Source of the DNA: Lichenostomus cassidix
Lineage: Eukaryota > Chordata > Aves > Passeriformes > Meliphagidae
Reading direction: 5' to 3'
Length of the DNA stretch: 64,000 nt
Assembly (NCBI GenBank): GCA_008360975.2
Contig: CM039184.1
Coordinates: 32,041,797 to 32,105,796 of the forward strand
A program made the translations under genes and the position numbers. Shown piece after piece: positions 13,116 to 23,742 of this stretch (the stretch's first letter is position 1; each line of letters begins with the position of its first letter). Below the pieces are notes generated by a model that made no database searches, was not told the origin of the DNA, and saw only the letters and a list, made by a program, of their open reading frames with translations.

Positions 13116-14300
13116 ATATCCAGTTTTCAAAGAGATTGCATCTAATGGTTTAAAATATCTGTGTATTTCAAAACAGATTAATATTTGAATTAAATTAATA
13201 TTATTAGTGATTTTCAGTTAGTAAAGCCCCAATTCAGATGCCTAATATAGCTTGAAGTGATATTTATCCTTCTAAATATTTTAGGGTTTTTTCCCCTTGT
13301 AAGAATGCCATCCACTACATGCACATCTGCAGATCTGCTATCAACACCATTGCTGAAACTCCTCAATCTATTTTCCACCTCTTGAAAGTTGGTCCTCTTA
13401 TCCTTCATTCATGGTGGACAATTACACACTGTCAAAATAAAAGGAGAAAAACTTTCAGCAGAAAGGTATTTGACACTTGTGTGGAAAAACTGAAAACATT
13501 AAACCCAGGGAAAGGAGAGACACAGATGTCAGGAGAAACAGCTGGAAGCATGATTCATTTCTCCCGCTCTGTTAGGTCAATTAGGTTATGTAAGTAATGG
13601 GCTTTTTTCCTGAGCCAGTGCAGCTTTCAGTCAACCATCCTTCTCCCGGCTAGTTAATTGTATATGTCAGGGATGTATGATTTTAAAGACAGCTCTCAAG
13701 CTGACAGTGCAAGCAGCTGTCCCAGTGATTCAGAAACCAGCAAAAATGTTGTTGATAACTAGGCACTAGAAATGGCCCACTGTAAAAATGCTATTAAAAC
13801 AAAAGTCTGTAGTTCCAAACTGTGAGAAAGTAAATTTGATATACATCTACATTTATGCATGGGGACAGAAACAGGAATAGTTTAAAACTATAAAGAAAAC
13901 AGGCAGAGAAGATAACCAAGGTATCTAATCTTTATATGTCATTGTTTGCAGCAAGTGTCAGCTGTTTGAGACAAAACCTCTACTGACACATCTCACACCA
14001 AGTTTTGGGTTTCTATATTAAATTACTCTGCTCTATAAAGTGTTGATTGCTTAAGAAATATAGTTTGCTAACTAAGACTTAGTAAATTCTTAATTACACT
14101 TCTCCCACACTGGTGCACACTTAAGCAGCAGGAGAGAGAGCAGCCAAACAGTCATGAAAAATCATTGACATTTTCACAACTACAACATACACCAGTAATT
14201 TATTATGTGTGCAAACATGAAATGTCACATCATATAATGAGAGTTGTAGTCAATGCTGTGAATTTTGAATGCTACATTTTGATGAATACAGTAAGAGAGA
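13116..14300. other. Unique non-coding stretch
   Basis: Overlapping reading frames lie on both strands between 13214 and 13597, but neither has a recognisable domain or clear splice junctions. Nothing else is recognised. Confidence 0.45.
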
Positions 14301-14598
14301 TGGAGGTGGACTTTTTTACGACATACTGAAAGAACAAGGAAGAATGGCTTCAAACAGAAAGAGAGTAGGTTTTGATAAGATATGAGGAAGAAATTGTTTA
14401 CTGTGAGGATGGTGAGGCACTGAAACAGGTTGCCCAGAGAAATTGTAGATGTCCCATGCCTGCATATGTTTAAGACCTGGCTGGATGGAGCTCTGAGCAA
14501 ACTGGTCTAGTAAAAGTTGCCCCCGTCCACAGCAGGGGGCTTGAAATTAGATGGTCTGTAAGGTCCCTTCCAACCTAGCCCATTCTATGATTCTATGA
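14301..14598 (+). mobile_element. CR1 fragment, about 300 bp, 5'-truncated
   Basis: The order of conserved CR1 blocks is intact: the TGAGGCACTGAAACAGGTTG and CCCAGAGAAATTGTAGATG segments, then CTGGCTGGATGGAGCTCTGA, then GGTCCCTTCCAACC and a terminal ATTCTATGATTCTATGA tail. Only the region downstream of ORF2 is present. A minus-strand reading frame at 14225-14500 is an antisense shadow of this element. Confidence 0.95.
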
Positions 14599-17500
14599 CA
14601 AAATTCCTACATTCCAACATTTTCTACTGTATTATGTTTTTCTGAGAATTTCAATCAGAATTTATATATTAATCAGTGTTCATTCCTCAGTGATATCATG
14701 TTAAAGCTAAAAATTTTATATACATGTCTCCCTGAGTAAGTCTTCAGGCACTGAAAAACTGTCTGAGGAAAAAGCCAAGATTATCAAATGAAGGTTTACA
14801 ATTATCTCAGATGAGTTTCTGTATTTTAAAAAAAGCTGAGTAGTGATATGGAATTCAATCCATCATTTTAATCCATAATTCAAATTCTACAAGAGCATGG
14901 CATAGGTAACTCTTCATGCACACAGAACCACACTTATTCCGTTTCTGTGTCTGCATAGTCAACTAAGAGATGTGAAAAGGAAAAAAGCACACATAGTACT
15001 TTTTTGGAGTGGTAAACTCATTCTGCCAACCTTGAAGTCAGTGACACTTTATGAGTTGTAGTGACAAATTCTTCTCGAGAATTCTTAGGCTGCTCTCAAA
15101 TTGTAAAAAGTGTACAGAGCCACCGGTAGCGTCAGGAGCATGTTCTGCTCTTTTCACCTCACCTTTGCCTCCAATGTGGGCAGCTTTCTCTCACTACCTT
15201 GTTCTAGCTCAGGAGGAGACAAGTAGTAGCAGAATGTTACAGAACATGGTACAGCTTACTAACCTTACAGAGAGGAGGAGATCACAGCATTAGGCACCTT
15301 CAGTTCTCTCCCTTTTGCATTCCAATTCTTAGCTTCCCAGAGGAGTTTTGCTGAATCCAGACCCAGGTGTATAAAGTTAGTCTGGACTTCATCACAATCT
15401 TCATCCAAATGAAATATTTCAATTGTTTTAAACAGCACACCACACCAAAACAAGAACAAAAAAATAAGAAGAATCAAAGCATTTTCTAACAGAAATCCTA
15501 AGCCCAGTAACAAGTGAAATGCATGACTGGTCATCAGAGGTGCTTTTCTTTATTATGTTTGTACAAGCTTTAATGAAAAAGAAAAAAGTGAACTTCGTAC
15601 TGTAAGAAACTGCGAATGTCAAGCACCAGTGCTCTGGAGAGGCAGGACTAATTGAGCCATCTCACAAATTCTTCTGGAAGGAAAAGTTGTAGAGAACCAC
15701 TAGTGACATACATTTTTGCTGTCTCCAATGTTATGGCTCTTCCCAAGTAAAGTTCTATGATGAGCTTTTTCTTCTGAAAAAGATTAGGAATTACATGATT
15801 TGAAAAATCAGTGGGGTAGCTATAGGGCTTTTCTGCAGATGTGTTGTTCTTGAGAGGCCATTTGAAACCTTCCTATTCTTATCTGAGATGCCTGCAGGTG
15901 TCTGATCACACTGACATAACTCACTTGGGAAAGGCTGTTAGCATAAGACAACTGTCCAGAAGCACTTCGTGCCAGCTCTTGGAATGATGCTGTGGAACAC
16001 TAGGTGTCCATGGTGCAGCTTGTTAAATTTATTTAAAGTAGTCACCATGTTGTGACACTAAACAGAAGGTGAAACTTTTCAAAATCACATGAGTGCACAA
16101 TCCTATGGAATCAGCAATTAATCACTGATGATGCCAAAGGACTCCCAATAATTTTGGATATTTGAGATTGTTACCAGTTATGAACTTGAAAGAAAAATCA
16201 CAAAAACTTTAGTCAAGTTGCATCAGTACCTGGAAAATATTAACAAGTTTCCTTACCTCTTAGCACTACCTCTCAGTGTGTCTCAATGGCATTAATGTTG
16301 AAAACTTAAATGAGGCAGAAATCCAGATAGTATCTAAAATGGCATTAGTATCTTTCATTTCAAAAAGACAATTGAATTATATGTAATCCATCCAAACATC
16401 ACCAGCTGAACATCAGTAGCTTCTCTTCAGTCTTGAAAAATAGTGACTCTTTCTGCTATCTTCATTCTCAGATGATCAATAAAGTAATGAAAGCCATTTG
16501 AAATCCTGTTTCACTGAAGTACAGACATTAAAGCAAGTGAATTAGATTATCATCTCCAGAAAGAAAGTCTTTACTGAAAGCAAATTTCAGAATGTTGGTC
16601 CAGTAACTTGCAAAATCATGCCAATAGGTTCTAATAATAATTTCAGCTTTTTGGAAAAACAAAGAGACATTTCAGGCTTGAGAATTTTGAACATAAGTCT
16701 CTTGATTAGTAAATACTATTTTTATACGCAGGAACTTGTAGCTATTTAAAAATCAAAGACTATGATACTGGTTTGGTTGGGAAATGTACACTCAGTCCCA
16801 GCTCTGGTTTGATAAGTCACTTGAAAAGATAAATTTTTATTATGTAACCATGGTACCCCTGTTGATATAGAATTTATGTAAATATAAAAGATTGGTCTGT
16901 AAAGCTTATAAAAATTTGTCTCCTGACGTACTAATTTTTACATTAGGAAACATCTGAAAAATATATTTAAAATGAGAAAAAATGTTTATTTAAGGGATTG
17001 AATATTTAGAGCTCTTACTACTTTTTTCCAGGAAATGGCTTACCAGACCTTCCCTTTCAACGACATAAACCTGTGATTTTTAAATACCTGAAAAGAGAGC
17101 TAGCTAAATAACAAGGACTTAATTTTCCCTATTTAAATTTGAAACTGATCTGATCAATTCTATGTTTTGTAATCTGCTTGAGAATAAAAACAGAAATAAA
17201 TATGAGACAGGGAAAAGAAGGGAATTTGATTTTCCCTGAAGTGTCTTGCAGTTGGATGGACCTTGCTATTAAGTCATGGCAAGCAAGTTCCAGACTTGCA
17301 GAAAATACACTCAGCCAAAATTTTCTTTCACATTTTATCATATCTCCTGTCCTGAGTTTTTGTTACTCTTGCTCTTCAATTTGGGGATTTCATTTCCTCC
17401 CATGACCTGAAATTCTTCATTTCATGAAGGGAAATGAAATCTTGCCATTTCAATGAGGATCAATTTGGCAAACTTTGGTCCATTTCCCTGCACTTCAGGT

Positions 17501-17815
17501 CATCCCATGCCATTTTCTTCTTTTCACTTTAGTGCTGAATTTTCTCCTATGCTTTTTTAGCCGTTCATTTCCTCAATTTCTTCTCCTATCTCTCCTGTTC
17601 ACTTTGTTTTCTGATTTCAAAAATTGAATCCCTGTCATAGCATTACTCAGTGTTAATTTTGCATTTACCTAGCGTCAATTTAGTCCAACCAGGAAAAAAA
17701 CTCAAAGCTTACGAAATGCTGTTACCCAAAAGTTCCAGGCAAAGAACAAGAAAGAAAAGGAAGAGAGGTCAAGAGGAAGACAGAAGGAGAGAAGAGACCT
17801 AGAAAATGCACATAG
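14599..17815. other. Unique non-coding stretch
   Basis: About 3.2 kb with no recognised gene. A minus-strand frame at 15265-15534 has a hydrophobic stretch but no supporting homology that I recognise. The right end (about 17740-17800) is purine-rich and leads into the GC-rich island. Confidence 0.45.
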
Positions 17816-17887
17816 AGCTACCACCTGCTAGGATCGCAGCAGGGGCAGGACAGGAGCTCCACACAGGGCTCTAGGCTGTGAGAATGT

Positions 17888-17913
17888 GCTGAGCTCATGC
17901 GCTGAGCTCATGC
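17888..17913 (+). repeat. 13-bp tandem duplication
   Basis: GCTGAGCTCATGC occurs twice, head to tail, at 17888-17900 and 17901-17913, near the left edge of the GC-rich island. Confidence 0.9.
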
Positions 17914-18414
17914 TCTGCCATTTAAACCCCACAGTTTTCATGTGCCTCCCCTTAGATGGGACTGCCAGTCACTTGGCCAGTCAGGGCCCAGGGGAGCAAT
18001 GCCACCCCCAGAGTCCAGCACTGACAGCCCAGCCAGGCCTTGGGGCAGCTCTGGGGCACAGCAGGGCACTAAAGGCTTCACCGTCAGCAGAGCTTGGCCC
18101 ACCCCACCCAGCAGACACAGGCACGGCCATTCCAAGAAGTTTGGAGACCTGCAGCATCCAGGCTCAGACAGCAGCCTGCTGTGATGCCCTTGCAAAGCCA
18201 GTGCCAGTGTCGCTGCAGCTGTAGGCTCAACAGCTCTCTGAAGCCTAAGCCCAAGCCACAGGGCAGCTTGTCGCTGGGGCCAAGATGTCAACCTCTATGA
18301 GGGGTCCAGATTAGAAAAGTGTGGGAACAGCAATGTTGAGGCCCTCCGCAATCATCTTAGCAGGCCTTGTCCAGTGCCAGTGAGCCTGGAGCTCGAGGCT
18401 CTTTAGATTTCTCA

Positions 18415-18453
18415 ACCCTAACCCTAGGTGTCACCCTAACCCTAGCCCTAGTT
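18415..18453 (-). repeat. Telomere-like CCCTAA block, copy A
   Basis: Five CCC runs spaced as CCCTAA/CCCTAG lie within about 35 bases. The G-rich strand, (TTAGGG)-like, is the minus strand. Five closely spaced GGG runs on that strand meet the usual pattern for an intramolecular G-quadruplex. The motif is degenerate rather than a clean telomere array. Confidence 0.88.
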
Positions 18454-18590
18454 AATTACCCAAACAAGATACCTGGGTTCTCCAGCTCACGAAGATGGAG
18501 GAGCAGCCATGTTGTGGCCCTGCCACGATGGCTTTGGCAGGCCCTTTCCAGCACCAGTGTGCCTGGAGCTCGAGGCTCTTTAGATCTCTC

Positions 18591-18630
18591 AACCCTAACA
18601 CTAGGTTTAACCCTAACCCTAGCCCTAGTT
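18591..18630 (-). repeat. Telomere-like CCCTAA block, copy B
   Basis: This is the second copy, 177 bp downstream of the first. Four intact CCC runs lie in CCCTAA/CCCTAG context; one unit has become CACTAG. The order of motifs matches copy A, so the telomere-like block is an integral part of the 177-bp unit and was duplicated with it. Confidence 0.88.
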
Positions 18631-18990
18631 AATTACCCAAACAAGATACCTGGGTTCTCCAGCTCACAAAGATGGAGGAGCAGCAATGTTTGGGCCTGCC
18701 ACGATGGCCTTGGGAAGCACTTTCCAGCGGCAGTGTGCCTGCAGCTCGAGGCTCTTTAGATCTCTCAAGGCCAACCCTAGTCCCTGGTGGCCGCTTGCCA
18801 CTGCGCCAAGAGGGTCTCACCACCATGGGTGACACAGAGGAAAAGGTGTGCAGCTGGTAATGGAGGCACCTGTTAAACCTGGGATCCTTCAATCCAGGGG
18901 TTTGGCTCAAGGCTCTATTGCTCTCTCTCAGCACAAAGGAGAAATCCCCACCAGATAGAGTCAAGGGGTGAAAATCACGCTGAAGCTTAC

Positions 18991-19990
18991 CAGCCAAAAT
19001 ATCAAAATCAACTGATCAAAAATTAAGATTTTTGACATCTATTAGGCAGTTGTGTTTGCTATCAGGTTTCTATTGATCTCCCACTGAGGATGAGATAATT
19101 ATAAACATCCCAACCGGTAACTACCTAGTCCTGTAATGACCTCCATGTTGGAGCAGGGCATAATTCTTCTGGATTGAAGCAGAATTTATCTTGTTGCCAA
19201 TTTGTAAAATGCATCAGAAGTTTTGGCATCTGTTCAGAGACGTAGTTATGCAAACTGCATGGGGAGTCTGCTGAGTGCTGTGGGAAGTCAAGAAAAGAAT
19301 CTTGTAAATGGAATTGCCTGGTTGTCTGCCTGCCTTTTCCTCAGTAGGAGTCTCTAAGGAGGGCCATATATTATAGGGCTCTGCCAACCATTCTTCTAAC
19401 TGGAGGAGCAAAAGATGCAACTTGGATTTGCCTGACTCTTGCTGCTGCGGGGATAATAGTCTGGGAACTGACTGGGGATAGATCTGCTAGATACAATTGG
19501 ACTGTCTGAGTCCAATTGTATCTAGTAGATCTATGTATGTTGCAGCTGAGCCAACATCTGCATTACAGAGCTATTGCCAAAAGCTTAACAAAACCACATC
19601 CATATGATGATGTCTTGCTAAAATAAATATGAGAAAGTCCTATAGGAGGTCATGATTTCCATGTGTGAGGTTAACAAACAGCCCTTTCTCTCTGAGGACC
19701 GTACCCCTCTGGAGACTATTGTATAAACACACTGGTGTTCCATTTATCCGGTAGATCAAGTATTAAATTAAGATACCAAGCATTCACCAGAAAAGGAACA
19801 TGAAATTGCTAGTCCACTTCTGCAGGTGAATATCCCAATTACCAGGTGTGGATTTCTTGCTAATTCTTGATTTTACTTGATCTGTGCAGAAAGAAGCAGT
19901 TTCCTCACAAAGAGCAGAGGAATACCCAGCCTTGTCCCAGAATGTCATTTAACTCAGCATTAGTGTTCATTCCTGTAAATGGGAGATGTG
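18991..19990. other. Unrecognised sequence between the GC-rich island and a solo LTR
   Basis: Returns to moderate AT content. A 57-bp hairpin lies at 19478-19534. The rest matches nothing I recognise. A 68-codon minus-strand frame at 19214-19420 has no motif. I saw no retroviral gag, pol or env remnant here, so I do not link this stretch to the adjacent LTR. Confidence 0.45.
19478..19534. repeat. Near-perfect inverted repeat (26-bp arms, 5-base loop)
   Basis: The left arm at 19478-19503 and the right arm at 19509-19534 are reverse complements at 25 of 26 positions, separated by GTCTG. The single mismatch is G on the left (CTGCTAG) where the right arm predicts A. Outside the arms pairing stops abruptly. 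The loop is too short for a typical microRNA precursor. It resembles a fold-back produced by template switching, or the terminal hairpin of a small transposon. Confidence 0.95.
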
Positions 19991-20273
19991 GATTGATGTC
20001 GCTGTTGAACTGCTAGCAGAGAGAGAGAAACTGAGGCTTGAATATGTAGTAAAATGTTCTTAATTTTTTAATTAATTCCAACTTATATAGACTTTCAAAG
20101 ATCACTCGGATTGGGCCAATTCAAAACCTCCCCCCAGGCCGATTGGCCGGCTTGAATCAATCATATCTTTAGACACTGTTCCAACAATATCCAAACTTTA
20201 TCTTTGTTTATAAAACACAGGAAGAAGAGAGAAAGGTTTCTCACAGGAAAGGTCTGTGCTCACCACAGATTCA
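19991..20273 (-). mobile_element. Solo LTR (class II/ERVK-like) with 6-bp target-site duplication
   Basis: The 271-bp LTR spans 19997-20267, opens with TG and closes with CA. It is flanked by GATTGA (19991-19996) and GATTCA (20268-20273), a 6-bp target-site duplication with one mismatch. Six-base duplications are typical of class II (ERVK-like) elements. It is clearly related to the LTR at 59290-59557. Transcription orientation is inferred as minus: on that strand a CCAAT box lies upstream of a TATA box (complement of 20083-20090). The AATAAA seen in the sister copy is lost here. No internal retroviral region is adjacent and the duplication closes the element, so it is a recombined solo LTR with no coding capacity. 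Confidence 0.88.
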
Positions 20274-23200
20274 AGGTTCAGGAAAGTAAGTCTGCATGTC
20301 TCAGAAATGGGTAAATTGTAAGGCAACACTTGGTGCTGAACACAGTAGTTGCATTCTGGTAATATAGGTGACAGGACTACTTGGAGCTTGCCAATCCATT
20401 TTTTGTTGAGGATTGGGAACTTTTTGTTCTTAATTATTTTGTCAGGCTTAGCTAGTTTACTAGTTTTGAATGAAGCCATGTATTCTCCTCACTTGTAGTA
20501 TCTGTTTCTTTGCATAGCCATTCTTTATCCTTTTCCTGTCCTATCTGTTTTGTTATAAGACCTTTAACTTTAGATATAAGACTTCCTGTTATGAGACTTC
20601 AGACTTACTTTGTGTTTTCTGAAACTATAGCATCAAAATACTCCTGACTTAAAGAGACAGGAGCTTAAATAAAATAACTTCTATGAGAACCAGAATTCTT
20701 TTGTCCCCGAGTCTTTCAAGCAATCCAAATACACTGCATTTCCCATTGCATTTAGTTTTTACCTCTTTATAGAGTAGAAAACAAAATCAATTTCTAACAC
20801 ATAAAAAAAGTAAAAACAACTTTAAAATTTATCAAAATGCAACAATCCACCCCGCCTCCCCACCGCCTTTATTACTTCCGGCCTATCTTGCAAAGAAGAA
20901 TGTAACTATACAATTTTCATTTAATTTCCTATTTTCATTCAGGACAACACCATCATCTGTGAAAGCCTTGGGAGTGTCAAATACATATAAATTAGATCTG
21001 AATCTTTTTTTTTTTTCCCCATAGTAAATGCACTGTGTCTGTCATTAACCACTGTGCATCATCAACCATACCAGCAATTTGTAGCTATTCCCTCATATGA
21101 GCTAAGAAACATCAGGGTACTTTATATCATTGATGTCAATGACTAACTCAGTTTCCTCCGTAATTCTGTCACCTATGTCATGTCAGCTTTTGAATAAAGC
21201 CTCAGCTGTAATTAACTGGCTTTCTAGGGTGAAATCAGAGTTTTAGTCAATATTGCTTAAGTTTAAACAATAGCTCTTGAATTCTGTATAGCACCTGTCA
21301 CTGTTCCATCTTTGAAATGCTTAACAAAGGTGCTCAGTCTTTTTCAACAGCCATTTTGAAGAAAAGCCAGCGTAGGTGGCAGCCTGTATTATCATATTCC
21401 AGATAATTGCCTTTCTGGATGCAATTTTCCTCCTAGCTGTTTTGCATGCAGTTATTATGAAACCATTGCATTCTGATAGCACCCAGATGCTCAAATTGAA
21501 ATCACAAGCCCTTTTGTTAAGAGACTGTAAAAAATATTCCGAAACTAACTCATATAAATGGAAAAATATCCTCACTCTGAAGAGAAGGATAGTTTCAAAT
21601 GTTGCACTTGCTAATAATCACAATGCTCAGCAGCAACTCATTTCAGTTTTGGCTCCTACATCCTGACCTTAATAATGGGAATATTGACAGTTAATGAGAA
21701 TTTTGCAACTGACTTCAAAGAAATTAGGATTTTATCTTATGAATACAGATCCCATAAAAATCATATGTGTGTGATGATTATATTTTAAATGCTGACTAAT
21801 GTCCTAAAGTACTACTTCATAGACCTTATAAAAAAGTTCCCAGTAGGTGGCTGTAACCTTAATTCTTCATTTCTTGTTTTTTTCTTCACATCTTTTGTTC
21901 TGTGCTATGGCTTGAGATTAAATCTAACACCAAGTCACTCCAAGAATTGTCCTTAAAAGCAGAAAAGTTTCTCGATTATGCCATCATTTTTCATAGATAA
22001 TGAAAAATCATATCTGATTATTGTAAAAAAGTTATATCTGATGATATGATATATTCAGGATCTGTAGGAAAAGAACTTTAAATCTTACAAGACTGATACC
22101 AGTTGATGGCTCACCCTTGCACAGAAGCAAATAAAAAAATAAGCAAACCTACCTTAACAACCATTGAAAATTCAATGTAAAATAAAAAGACAATTGTTAC
22201 AATTTCTTTTCAAAAATGTGACCAGAGTATTGGGAAATTGACACAGCCCTATCTCCTACTCATTATTAACACCTAAATTACATGAAATTTTACACAATAA
22301 TAAAGAATATGATTTTTTTTTTTCAATTCACTCAGGTAAAGACATATATCAAGGCCAGTAACCATCTAGAAAAAACCCCAACTGTTTTAAAGCATATATG
22401 CTTTAAAATTAATTGAATGTATTTTAGATGACAGATCTTGAAAAAGAAAGTTCTGAATAGTGGGTATGCTTTGAATCTAAAACAAAAAAGAAAAAATTAT
22501 ACCCCAGAGTATCATTATGGAGAGAGACCATAAATTGCCCTTTGCAAGATCTATACAATTATGCTTATTTGTAGTGCTAAGGCATACTCCAGGGACAGTT
22601 TCCCAAGTATACAATTCAGTGAATGATATGAGAAACAAATCAACTATCAAACATGAAATTACTACTTGGAGAACTGAAGAAGGTTTTTTTTTTTTTTAAA
22701 AAAAAGGTACCTTTACTAAATTACAGTTACTGTTTATTTATCAATCCACTAACTAAAGTTAAAAAAGTTTCTGGCAGTAGTCATGCCAAAAGTACATCTC
22801 TTTGAATAATTGTTCCTATCCATATTTTTATTCTCATTCCCTGGGCATTTTTCCCGTTTTGTTATGCTATAGAACCTCAGTGAGGCTTTAGTATTTGCAT
22901 AACTGCCTTCCTGAACAGAAACTCCTTTGGTATGATTTATTGTCATAGAAATTTAATAGAAACCACCATGAATTCATACAGCAGAAATGCATGCAAAAGC
23001 AATGATTTAATTGATTTGACTTTGTTTTGCCTTTCTATTTCAAGCATACTTACATGTCTTAAATAAAAAAAATAATTTCTAGGTCTAATGATTTGTCATA
23101 AATTATATGCTCCTCACTGAAACAATTTCAAAATATGCTATTCATCATTTCCAAAATGAGTCTTTTTCTGTCACTATGGAATGAAATAGACTTTTTAAAT

Positions 23201-23742
23201 TTATCCTGATTTTTTATGTACATTATGTTTTTATTCACAGTACTGGGGATGAGGGAATGTGCATTTATTTTTCATAGGTGGCAAGAAATTACAATGCAGA
23301 GCCATGATAATTCAAATTACCATGTTAATGACAGCTATAAAAACATGCATTTGGAATACCACACTAATTTGATCTTTACAAATTAGGAATTGTCATGTTT
23401 GATAGATTTTGTTTTGGAAGAACACACTGACTGGTGCATCACATAGCTAATCAACAGCATAGGACACTTGGATGTGGGAGACCTTAGCTACACAGAACTG
23501 CTTTTTGGTGAGTACTCATCTTTATCTATCCTATCTCATTTCATTAAAGCCTGCACACAAAACAAGCAAGGGCAGATTTCATGCCTTCAGAAACTCTGGT
23601 ATTTGCTCCATCATGACAATTTTGCACTTTAAATGGATGAAAACCTGTACTGTAATAGCAGGTACTTTTATTTTCTGACATTTTTATAAGCATGACTAGG
23701 AATGTTAGAGAACTGCAGCCATGTAACTCCCAATATCACCAC
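20274..23742. other. Unique AT-rich non-coding stretch
   Basis: About 3.5 kb without a recognised gene. It includes a perfect 24-bp palindrome at 22385-22408 and short T or A runs (for example 21007-21016 and 22686-22697). Reading frames at 21321-21666 on both strands have no recognisable domain. Confidence 0.5.
22385..22408. repeat. Perfect 24-bp palindrome
   Basis: The 12-base half site TTTTAAAGCATA is followed immediately by its reverse complement. No spacer is present. No known binding site of this length is recognised. Confidence 0.95.

Larger units (their letters stand above)
18323..18787 (+). repeat. 176-177-bp tandem repeat carrying telomere-like motifs, about 2.6 copies
   Basis: The anchor GCTCTTTAGAT recurs at 18398, 18575 and 18751, giving periods of 177 and 176 bp. 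A partial unit precedes the first anchor (18323-18397) and a truncated one follows the third (to about 18787). Long stretches are shared between units, such as GTTAATTACCCAAACAAGAT at 18451 and 18628 and ACCTGGGTTCTCCAGCTCAC just after. Each full unit opens with a block of CCCTAA-type motifs. Because 177 is divisible by three, one frame stays open across the first units and gives a repetitive 130-codon reading frame that I read as an artefact. The array is short, so it is either the remnant of a satellite or a small local expansion. Confidence 0.93.
17816..18990. other. GC-rich island of unknown origin
   Basis: Composition changes sharply: from about 17816 to 18990 the sequence is clearly GC-rich, while both flanks are AT-rich. 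The block contains a 13-bp tandem duplication (17888-17913), a tandem array of 176-177-bp units with telomere-like motifs (18323-18787), and otherwise unrecognised sequence. Open frames of 60-130 codons occur in several frames on both strands at once, as expected from few AT-rich stops rather than from coding. CpG is not notably dense, so it does not look like a CpG-island promoter. No terminal repeats or target-site duplications are apparent at its edges. It could be a satellite or subtelomere-derived insertion. Confidence 0.65.

Noticed and set aside
15265..15534. 89-codon minus-strand frame with a hydrophobic segment that could be a membrane microprotein
   Set aside because: The hydrophobic residues come from T-rich DNA, a second frame overlaps it, and there is no independent evidence of coding.
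17886..18300. Several overlapping frames of 68-117 codons on both strands
   Set aside because: They overlap each other in multiple frames inside the GC-rich island, have no domain and no splice sites; low stop-codon density explains them.
18367..18759. 130-codon open frame with an internal duplicated 59-residue block
   Set aside because: It runs along the 177-bp tandem repeat, whose length is divisible by three, and the complementary strand and other frames are open too. This is explained by the repeat and by GC-rich composition.
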